Positions 46,974 through 55,315 of a stretch of 64,000 nucleotides of DNA are shown here, piece after piece. The notes under the pieces were generated by a model, which was given only the letters and a program-made list of their open reading frames with translations, searched no databases and was not told where the DNA came from. Location of the stretch: NCBI RefSeq assembly GCF_001659605.2, contig NC_035161.2, forward strand, positions 7,345,290-7,409,289. The letters are read 5' to 3'. The stretch is from Manihot esculenta (taxonomy: Eukaryota; Streptophyta; Magnoliopsida; Malpighiales; Euphorbiaceae). How positions within the stretch are numbered: position 1 is the first letter of the stretch; each line of letters opens with the position of its first letter. Position numbers and translations under genes: made by a program.

Positions 46974-48360
46974 TGTAATACCCGATTAGACTCCGGTATC
47001 GGAATTCCTACCGTCCGGTGGAATCTCGGATATCGGAGACCTCTAGAAGGGTAAAATCATGTTTTTATAAAATATTTTAATGTATTTTATGTTTTTAAGC
47101 TAGAAGGAAAATGAGTTTTTGCATGAAAATAGCCTTGGAGGAAAACTCAGGTTCGGCCGCCGAACATGCATGCACTTCGGGAGTGCTTTAGGCCCCCGAA
47201 GGCATAAGTGAGGGAAGTCCAGGTTAGGCCGCCGAACCTCATGTTCGGCCGTCGAACCTCATGTTCGACCGCCGAACCTCATGTTCGGCCGCCGAACATG
47301 GCATGCATGCGGAGGCACGTTAGGCCCCCAAAAGTGGCCTGGCCAGCCACCTATAAAAGGGTCCCTTAGCCGAAATGGGCGAGCTTTTCTCCCCATTTTC
47401 GGCCAAGGTGAGCTCTCCACCGTCCCCCATCGATTTTGAGTCCCTTTCTTCAAATCTTTCATGATTTTCATAAGTTTTCACTTTGTTTTAAAGATTTTGA
47501 GCATTAAAGCAAGTTTTGAGGCTTGGAAGACTCAGGAGCTCTTTTCCTTGGTTCTCCAAGTTTAGGTCATCTCTCTCTCGATCTTCAAGAGGTAAGAGCC
47601 GATCTTGAACTCATTTTATGTTTTAAGCAAGCTTTAAGTTGATCTATGGGGTAGAAATGCATGTTTAGGTTAGTTGAGCTTTGTTAGGTTTTATGTGATT
47701 ATATGGACAATGTGTGTTGGATATGCATGTTTGATGTGTTGTAGTTGGGGTTTAGGATAGTTTGAGACCCCTAAGTGTTGATGTATGTGTGTATGCATGC
47801 TTTGAGAGAGTTGGATGCTTGATTGGAAGGTTTGGGAGGAAAGTGTGTAGTGAAGAGCTGAGTTTCTGCCCTTTGGGAGAAACCAGGTTCGGCAGCCGAA
47901 ATGATTTTCGGCAGCCGAAAGGATTTTCGGCCGCCGAACCTGTCTGTGAGGTAAGCCTTTCGGCTACCGAAGCCTGCCCCCGAAAATGGACTTTCATCTC
48001 TGGAGGGCACTTTCGGCCGCCGAAGGTGCCGCCGAACCTGCATGACTTTCGCCTCTGGAGGGACTTTCGGCCGTCGAACCTGCCGCCGAAAGTGCCCTGT
48101 TCAGCCTTCCTTTGCATGTTTTCTATGGATGTTTTGAGGTGTTTTAGGGGGTATTTGGGGAGTATTTTAGAGTCCTATTCTTGGATGTTAGGTCCCTCAT
48201 TTGAGTCCACCTGTGTAGGTTCAGACCCGAGGAACCGAGGACCCCAGCAGTGAGATAGCTGCTTTCGAGTCTTGTCAGAGCTAGCCAGAGGTGAGTGGAA
48301 TAACTCTCTATGTTTTCAAAGTAAATAATGAACATTTTAGCATGATTCATGCATCATGAA
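46974..48360 (+). mobile_element. Plus chromovirus LTR, first 1.39 kb, interrupted
   Basis: It begins TGTAATACCCGATTAGACTC at 46974 (candidate TSD AGAGC at 46969-46973). TATA box 47352-47358; 20-bp tandem dyads 47223-47302; donor-like AAGAG/GTAAGA near 47592; second dyad cluster 47883-48095; acceptor TGTGTAG (ending 48218), 72-nt island, donor at 48291. The minus element inserts at 48361. The rest is beyond the window, so solo LTR or complete element cannot be decided. Confidence 0.88.
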
Positions 48361-48650
48361 TGTAACGACCCGAAAATCGGACCGCTACCGGCGCTAGGAT
48401 CCAGATCGGCATAAGGCCGCCGGGAACCGTAGCAAGCCTGACATAACCTGTAATTGTAATACCCGGCTAGATTCCGGCATCGGAATCCCTACCTTCCGGC
48501 AGAATCTCCGTTGGAATCTAGAATTTTGACGATGCCAGAGTCTTCTTGTAGGGTAAAAAGGTGTTTTCTAAAATGTTTTTACTGATTCCATGGTTTTAAA
48601 TGAAAAAGATTTGAGTTTTGAAAGGAAAAGAACCAAGGAGGCGTTTGCCA

Positions 48651-48830
48651 GGTTCGGCCGCTGAAAGTGAAGTTCGGCCGCCGAACATGGAAAGGTTTCG
48701 GGAGCGCCTTTGGCCTCCGAAAGCCTTGTTTGAACAAACCAGGTTCGGCCGCCGAACCTCAAGTTCGGCCGCCGAACATGGGGGTGTTTCGCATGCACGT
48801 TAGGCCGCCGAAAGAGGTTCGGCTGGCCAC
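48651..48830 (+). promoter_or_regulatory. Dyad cluster 1: GCCGCC palindromes upstream of the TATA box
   Basis: Five copies of TTCGGCCGCCGAA or close variants lie within 180 bp, three of them perfect, ending just before the TATA box. Each is an inverted repeat with a GCCGCC core, the central part of the GCC box bound by ERF-type factors. An enhancer role is inferred from position and repetition. Confidence 0.6.
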
Positions 48831-48831
48831 C

Positions 48832-48838
48832 TATAAAA
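48832..48838 (+). promoter_or_regulatory. LTR TATA box
   Basis: TATAAAA in the context GGCCACCTATAAAAGCCCC. The same context is found in the other family LTRs: 13424, 41920, 47352 and 55693 on the plus strand, and about 15858, 17841, 23636, 35778, 46327 and 59559 on the minus strand. Transcription should start about 30 bp downstream, giving a U3 of about 400 bp and a long R-U5. Confidence 0.85.
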
Positions 48839-49070
48839 GCCCCTCAGACCGAAAATGGGCGAGAGTTCTCCCCATTCTCGAGCTCAGGTGTGTTCATGCC
48901 CTCCTTTGGTCATTTTCATGTTTTCTCTTCATCTCCTTCCTATTTTTATGAGTTCCATGGTTGTTTTAAAGAGTTTTAAAGCTTGGATCAAAGTTTGGAG
49001 AGCTTGGGGACTTTAAGAGTTTGGGTTCTCCACATCTCAAGCTTTGGGTCGCACCAACCCTCGATCTTCA

Positions 49071-49080
49071 AGAGGTAAGT
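49071..49080 (+). promoter_or_regulatory. Conserved 5' splice-site-like sequence in R/U5
   Basis: AGAG/GTAAGT fits the plant donor consensus. The equivalent site is AAGAG/GTAAGN, or one base off, in all eleven family LTRs that cover it, while sequence around it varies. Donor use is inferred. Confidence 0.55.
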
Positions 49081-49501
49081 GTAGATCCTTGTTTCTCTAC
49101 TGTTTTAATGAAGTTTTAAGTGAGTTTATGGGAGTTTTATGGGTAGATATGCATGTTAGGGTTTATGTGGGTTTTATGCCCAATGTATGATAATGTATGT
49201 TCTTGTGATGTTTGTGTTGGGGTTTAAGTTAGTTTCCAAGCCCCTTGAACATGTGGGAGAGAGTATGCATGATTGGGAGAGAGTATGTGAGGTTTGGTTT
49301 GCTTTGATGGTTTTGGCCTATGTGGGTCATAAACTATCTAGGTATGTTTTGATGTTGTTTTTGGAGTTTAATCAAGCTATTAAGCTCCTTTGTGCATAGT
49401 TGAGGATGTATGCATGTGTTTGAGAAGTTGGGTGCTTGTTTTGGGGTGTATGGAAGGTTTGGGAGGCTTGAAGTGCACAAGGGCTGAGTTCTGGATGAAC
49501 T

Positions 49502-49762
49502 CAGGTTCGGCCGCCGAAGGTGGTCTCGGCCGCCGAACCTGCCTGAGGATGCAGGGATTGGCCGCCTAACCTTGCCCCCGAAAGTTGAGTTTTGGCTTGA
49601 AAGCAGACTTTCGGCCGCCGAAGGTAATGTTCGGCCGCCGAAAGTGCCTGACTTTCGTCTCTGGAGAGAGGTTTCGGCCGCCGAAGGTGCCGCCGAACCT
49701 GCCTGACTTTCGTCTCTGTCTGGGACTTTCGGCCGCCGAAGGTGCCGCCGAAAGTGTCCTGT
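49502..49762 (+). repeat. Dyad cluster 2, including a 55-bp tandem repeat
   Basis: Within 260 bp there are five perfect TTCGGCCGCCGAA dyads plus half-sites GCCGCCGAA. From 49650 two 55-bp units follow each other (49650-49704 and 49705-49759), each GACTTTCGTCTCTG, spacer, full dyad, GGTG, half-dyad. It lies downstream of the TATA box, so it is in transcribed DNA. Confidence 0.85.
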
Positions 49763-49870
49763 CCAGCCTTTTCTTGGGTGTTTTCTATGCATGTTTCTAT
49801 GATGTTTTAAGGGGTTTTTGGGGAGTTGTTTATGAGTTGTTTAGAGTATGTTTGGCACCTCACTGGAGTC

Positions 49871-49960
49871 CACCTGTGTAGGATCGGACCCGAGGATCCG
49901 AGGTGTTTAGCAGTGTCAGCCGTTTCAGAGTCGGCCTAGAGCTAGTCAAAGGTGAGTGGA
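49871..49960 (+). promoter_or_regulatory. Small exon-like island in U5
   Basis: An acceptor-like TCCACCTGTGTAG/G (AG at 49880-49881) is followed after 70 nt by a donor AAAG/GTGAGTGG (GT at 49952). The island starts with GATCGGACCCGAGGA and is one of the best conserved pieces in all family LTRs; its length is 61-72 nt in four plus-strand copies. Confidence 0.55.
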
Positions 49961-50164
49961 ACTAAACTTAATGTTTTAAATTAAGAAATTAAATGTTTTT
50001 AGAGCATGATCCATGCATCATGATATGTATTAGGTTGTTTTGCATTAGAATCCACGAATATGATGCATTGCATAATATGTTGTTGATGTGGATGGATATT
50101 GGATGATCCTTAGCCCTCAGTATGAGATGAGATAATATGATGTGAGATGACATGGTATGATATA

Positions 50165-50325
50165 GAAAGCCCAGGTGTGGCCTAATCGCCCCTGGCATCA
50201 TGTATATGTAAGGAAAGACCAGGTGTGGCCTAATCGCCCCTGGCATAGTTGGACATGTTATGATATGAGTTATGTAAGCGAATACTAGGTGTGGCCTCGT
50301 CGCCCCTGGTATAGTTGGACATATT
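50165..50325 (+). repeat. Three tandem hairpin modules
   Basis: About 60-bp units contain CCAGGTGTGGCCTAATCGCC followed by CCTGG, which can pair CCAGG with CCTGG. The third copy has CTAGG/CCTGG with TCG in place of AATCG. Related modules occupy the same place in the other LTRs with two or three copies. Confidence 0.8.
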
Positions 50326-50460
50326 TCGATATGTAGAGGGCTAATGGTGACAAATTCATCCTTGATGTGATATGTTTGTGTTGTGATGCACTCCATGATA
50401 GCATACTTTAAAATGAATTGTTTTCTTGTATGTTTTCCGCTCACTGGGCTTTATAGCTCA

Positions 50461-50488
50461 CCCCTCTCCCCTAACCCCAGGTATGCAG
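50461..50488 (+). promoter_or_regulatory. Conserved 3' splice-site-like pyrimidine tract
   Basis: CCCCTCTCCCCTAACCCCAG (ending 50480), with a further CAG at 50486-50488, preceded by TTTTCCGCTCACTGGGC, whose CTCAC could serve as a branch site. It is found in all family LTRs that cover the region (for example about 43367-43395 plus; about 14525, 16380, 22260, 44965 and 58205 minus). Confidence 0.5.
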
Positions 50489-50945
50489 GGTCAGAGATAG
50501 TCAGAAGATCAGCAGGTTACGTCCATGGTCATATTTATGTAATAGAATAGTAGTGGACATGATGTAATGTAAAGATATGTAAGGATGTAAAAGAGTATGT
50601 TGTAATATGACTTTATGTTATATGTTCATAGTTATAGTATTGTGCTTGGCCCGAGTTGGATGATCCCTTTGTACATGAGTTTTATGTTATGTTGTTTCCT
50701 GTGATGGACCGAGTTTGACATAGGGTATGCTGACCCTAGGGGTTCTATGAGTTCAATCATAGTGCATACACAGGTCAAACTGGTTAAAGGTAAAGTTTTA
50801 AATGTTTGATGAAAATGTTGGATCATGTTTGGGGATTATACTGACTGTACAGGATGCATAGTAGGCTTGCTACGGGTCCCGGCGGCCTTATGCCGATCTG
50901 GATCCTAGCGCCGGTAGCGGTCCGGATTTTCGGGTCGTTACAACA

Positions 50946-50959
50946 TGGTATCAGAGCCC
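50946..50959 (+). other. Primer-binding site (tRNA-iMet)
   Basis: TGGTATCAGAGCCC, 3 nt after the LTR end. It lies between the predicted leader splice donors and the acceptor before gag, so RNAs spliced to that acceptor would lose it. Confidence 0.93.
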
Positions 50960-51205
50960 TAGGTTCACATGGTCGGACCTATAGTGTGTCGGGCTCATAG
51001 AGGTTATAGAAGGGCAAGCACAATAGGAGAGATCATGTCCACTAGGATAGGATGTGGAGTCCTGTCTTGTATGATGATGTGAAATGCCATGATTTTATGC
51101 ATGTGCATTAATGAGATGCTATGTATGTGATGCGGGTTCATGTGTTTTCACATGAACCATTTGATGTTAATGTTTATGTGCTATGTTATGCTTTCAGAAG
51201 TCTAG

Positions 51206-52303
51206 ATGAGAGGAACTCGTCGATCTGCTAGATTGACTGGAGCTCCGCCAGAGAATGAGGGCATGGATGCCCATTCCCCTGCTCTGCAGAGGACAAGATT
51301 TTGTAGGACGATCAGGGAAAGTACAGCAAGGGACCCTAGAAGGTCTTTTGATGCAGGTCGGAGGAGATCAGTTCATGAAGGTATGTCAGCGGATGTGATG
51401 GAAACAGAGGAGGATAACCAGAGAAGAGATAGTAGTTTGGGCGTGAGTATGTCAGTAGAGGATATGGGAGAGTCCCAAGGAGGCACTCAGGCCTCGGGCT
51501 TTGTTCCACCACAGTATCCACCCTACCCGCAAGGACCAGGGTATCCGATGGGAGGTACGTCGGATTTCTTTTGCTATAACCCATATCCCACCTTTATGCC
51601 CTATCCTCCCTTTTTCCCACAGTACCCCATGTTTCCATCCTCACCCTTTTTCCCAGGTCCAGCAAACCCTAACCCAGGGGATGCTGCACCTCCTCCACCA
51701 CCAGCAGAACCAATAGTCCCTGATGTCCAGATACCCAAACCTAGCTCATCGGTTGGGGGTAAAGTAAAGATGACAGACTACCTAAAGTTGGATGCCCCCA
51801 AGTTTAAATCAGGAGATGACCCTTTTGAGTACCTCAGAACGGTAAAAATGATAACAGATGAGTTAGGAGTAAGTGACAGTAGAGCCATTCAGATGGCAGG
51901 GTTCACATTGAAATGCAAGAAAGCAAGGGAGTGGTTCAAAAACTATGTGGACCCAAGATTGGAGAGCTTATCCTGGGAGCAGTTTGCCAATGAGTTTGCA
52001 GGATGGGCTTTTCCGGATAGTTCCAGAGAACTGAAGATGATCGAATTTGAACAGTTAAGGCAGACGGAAGAGATGAGTGTAGAGGAATTTACAGACAGGT
52101 TCCTGGAGCTGTTGCCGTTTGCAGGACAAGGTCTTGACACAGACCTGAAGAAGTCTAGGAGATATGTTATGAAGCTTCACTCCAGGTATTCCTCATTGGT
52201 TCAATCAGCAGAAAGGGAGAGTTTCCACGCTATAGTGGATATGGCACGGAAAATGGAGGCTGGTGCCATCATTCAAGGGACAGTCAAGCAGTACGTGGCA
52301 TAG
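51206..52303 (+). pseudogene. Chromovirus gag, open for 365 codons then stopped
   Basis: Starting at MRGTRRSARLTG, the frame covers an N-terminal charged region, a Pro/Tyr-rich linker (about residues 90-170) and the Gag core YLKLDAPKFKSGDDPFEYLR to ARKMEAGAIIQG (about 190-360). This is the only open Gag core in the window starting from its own ATG. A TAG at 52301-52303, CAG in context, ends it before the basic linker and zinc knuckle. The truncated product would keep the capsid-like part but lack the RNA-binding knuckle. The ATG follows an acceptor-like CTTTCAG by 8 nt. Confidence 0.9.
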
Positions 52304-55200
52304 TCTTCGGGTTCCAAAGCCCCGGGGACAAGTGATGTTAATCTCTCCCCTCTCAGCGAGGCTGTCACAAAGAGTAAGAAGGGAGGCAGAGGCCTCAGAA
52401 GATCGAAGAAGAGCAAGTTCTGGGATCAGTTAAAGTCCGGTCTGGGTTTTGGTGATGGTTCGAGCTCTGGTTCAGGCAACTCTAGATGTACGAGGTGCGG
52501 TAGGCCGTACAAGGGAGTCTGTTTGGTGGGGACAACAGCATGCTTCAGGTGCGGATAGGAGGGGCACATGGCACGCGAGTGTCCCACTGCGACCTTGTTG
52601 GCACAGTCCCAGCAGACAGTTTTAGACAGTGTAGCTCACCCAGCAGCTCCATCCATGGTGCAGGGCAGAGGCAGAGGAAGAGGGATAGCTCCTTCTTCAG
52701 CAGGTTTCCCAAGTGAAGGTCCATCAGCTCCAGCACGGATCTTCACTATGACCCAGCAGGAGGCTAACACATCGAACCCGGTGGGATCAGGTAATCTCAC
52801 TCTAGTATGTTCTGATGTGTATGTTTTATGAACCCTGATGTTTCTCTTTCTTTGTTGGCTTTGTGAGCCTTTGAGGGATTGGGCTTGATAGCGTATAGGT
52901 TAGAGTATTCCCTTTGGGTCGGTGGACCCGAGTGTGATCCATCAGTGGCAGAGCCAGTCTGCCGATACAGTTCAGTATATGTGATGAGTAGATGCCTTCC
53001 AGCTGGCCTAGTGGTTCTAGATTTGACTACTTGACGTCATTCTAGGGTTGGATTGGCTTTTTCTACTAGTGGTGCTACCTGAGTCTGCAGAGACAAGGTA
53101 GTCAGGTTCAGAGGTCAGGATGGATCAGAGGTAGTCCTTAGAGAGGACAGAGTAGGGATACCTAGAGGTTTGTTATCAGCCCTACGGGCTCATAGGATGT
53201 TCCGGAAAGGTTATCAAGGGTTCTAGCTTTTTAGAGAGAGTTCGATGGTTGGGTCAGGGAGCCAGCCTCAGTGCCAGTTGTTAGAAAAGTTTTTAGATGT
53301 TTTCCCAGATGAGTTCCCAGGACTACCACCTGTCAGGGAGATAGAGTTTAAAAATAGAAGTAATGCATGGAATTGGACCAATCTCTATCCCTCCCCACAG
53401 GATGGTATCAACAGAGTTAAAAGAGTTATTATGATCAGTTGTAAGAGTTGGTAGTTAAGGGTTCCCATCTGACTGAGCACTCCGCCTTGGGGTGTTCCAG
53501 TGTTGTTATGAGGATGAAGGATGGATCCCTAGGACTTTGTATCGGCTACAAGTCGTTGAACAAAGTCACTAACCAGAATGAGTGTTTGTTACCTTGGATC
53601 GACGATCTATTTGAAATCAGCTAGCAGGAGCTAGTTGCTTTTCCAAGATAGATCTGAAGTCCAGGTACCACCAGTTAAGATCAAGGAGGAAGATGTTCAG
53701 AGAGCAGTGTTTAGGACCAGATATGGGCACTATGAGCTTTTAGGAATGTCGTTCGGGCTAATGAACGCCCCTACATCATTCATGGACCTCATAAGCAGAG
53801 TTTTAGTCGGTTTCTGGATCACTCCGTTATTGTCTTCATTGACGGTATCTCGGCGAATTCCAGAAATGCAGAAGAGTATGCCCATCATCTGAAATCAGGA
53901 TTACAGATCCCGAGAGAACATGGCTTGGATGCCTAGTTCTCCACTGTGAGTTCTGGTCGAGGAGCATATCCTTCTTGGGTCAGGTGTGTCGGAGAAAAGA
54001 AAAGTGAAGTAGACCTGAGAAAGTTGAAGTTGTAGCTAACTAGCCAGGCCCATGGTAATGACAAAGATTAAGGACTTTTGGGTTGGGCAGGTTACCTAAC
54101 GGAGGTTCATCTAGAACTTCTCTAGAGTTGCTGCTCCTGTGGCCAGACGGATCGAGAAAAACCAGAGAGTTGTTTAGTCTACTCAATGTGAAGAAGGCTT
54201 TGAAGAGCCGGAGGAAAGGTTGATGTCAGTACCGGTGGTGGCTCTGTCCGCCAATAATGAAGATGTCACAGTGTCCTGTGATGCGTCCCGTGTAGGACTA
54301 GATTGTGTGTTAAGGCAAAGTGGCAGGATGATTGCTTATGCTTCTAGGTAGTTGAAGAAGCATGAGTTGAATCATCTTACACACGATCCAGAGATGACAA
54401 TAGTAATACTTGCACTCAAGATGTGGAGGCGATACCTATATAAGGCATGTGGACAGATCCTTACAGATCGAAAGAGCTCGCAATACATCTTGAGTCAAGG
54501 GAGAAGGACATGAGGTATAGGAGATGGGTAAAAACTGCGTGGTATTCGCGACTTCAAGGTTCAGTATATTTTCGGCTGAGGCAGATATTTCGATAGATGC
54601 CCTCAACCGGAAATCCACTTAGCAGCTTACCCCATCCCTTAGTGCAGTAAGAAGAAGGTCAGTGGCTAAGAATGAGAAGAATCAGAACTGCTGTGAGTCA
54701 GCAGGAGAGTTATGAAGTTGTCCGCAAGAGCCATGTAGAGTATCAGAAGAGAGAAGAGTTTTGTCAGAGTGTGCAGCGGAAGCGTGTTGAGGTTCTCGAG
54801 GAAGTTGAGGTTTGCTGGAGGTGTCTCCTAGAGAGAGGGTGGTTCGTTATGGGCAAAAAGGTAAATTAGCTCTCAGATACATTGGACCCTTTGAAATCCT
54901 GCAAAGGATTGGGAATGTATCCCACGAGTTAGATTTACCTACTTCAAAGGAAGAGTTCCATCCGTTTTTCCATGTTTCCACGGTATATGAGTTCGTGTCG
55001 GGTCCGAGTGAGGTTCTGGAAAGAACCAGAGATGGAGATCGTAGAGGATCTCACCTATGTTGAGCAGCTGGTACGGACCGCAGACACACAAGTTAGAAAG
55101 TGTGGAAACAAGTAAATCCCGATAGTGAAAGTCCCTTAGAATCACCTTAAGATGGAAAAAGTGCACCAGGGAGACCGAGGGTTCCTACTCCAGTAATACC
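52304..55200 (+). pseudogene. Remains of gag C-terminus and pol, integrase core deleted
   Basis: In the gag frame the CCHC knuckle is interrupted by a TAG (52556-52558: [17 protein letters not shown]). The protease region collapses near 52831. RT pieces recognisable in different frames include [20 protein letters not shown] (53690-53750) and FMDLISRV; RNase H pieces near 54260-54600 are heavily shifted. At about 54671 the sequence jumps from the post-RNase H linker to the segment equivalent to RERIRTAVS, which lies beyond the integrase core, so the HHCC finger and all DDE residues are absent. A decayed C-terminal and chromodomain-like piece follows (54812-55200). Confidence 0.9.
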
Positions 55201-55300
55201 GTGTTTCTTTATAGACTAGAGTTTATGTGTGGTTGTGATTGTGCTTATGTTATGTCTATGCTTGTGCCTGTTTGTTTGAACATTCGGGGACGAATGTTCT

Positions 55301-55315
55301 TAAAGGGGGGAAGAA
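55301..55315 (+). other. Polypurine tract
   Basis: TAAAGGGGGGAAGAA directly before the 3' LTR start at 55316. The same tract precedes the 3' LTRs of the minus chromoviruses. Confidence 0.85.

Larger units (their letters stand above)
48455..50942 (+). repeat. 5' LTR (2488 bp)
   Basis: It starts TGTAATACCCGGCTAG and ends TTTCGGGTCGTTACA. In order: dyad cluster 1 (48651-48830), TATA box (48832-48838), donor-like CAG/GTGTGT (48888), AAGAG/GTAAGT (49075), dyad cluster 2 (49502-49762), acceptor-like CACCTGTGTAG (ending 49881), donor AAAG/GTGAGT (49952), three hairpin modules (50165-50325), and acceptor-like CCCTCTCCCCTAACCCCAG (ending 50480). The last 60 bp are conserved in all LTRs of the family in the window. 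Confidence 0.97.

Noticed and set aside
49989..50444. 151-codon minus frame, repeated at 56850-57305
   Set aside because: It crosses the hairpin modules of both LTRs of the plus chromovirus (TIPGATRPHL-type repeats follow the DNA repeat). No independent evidence for coding.
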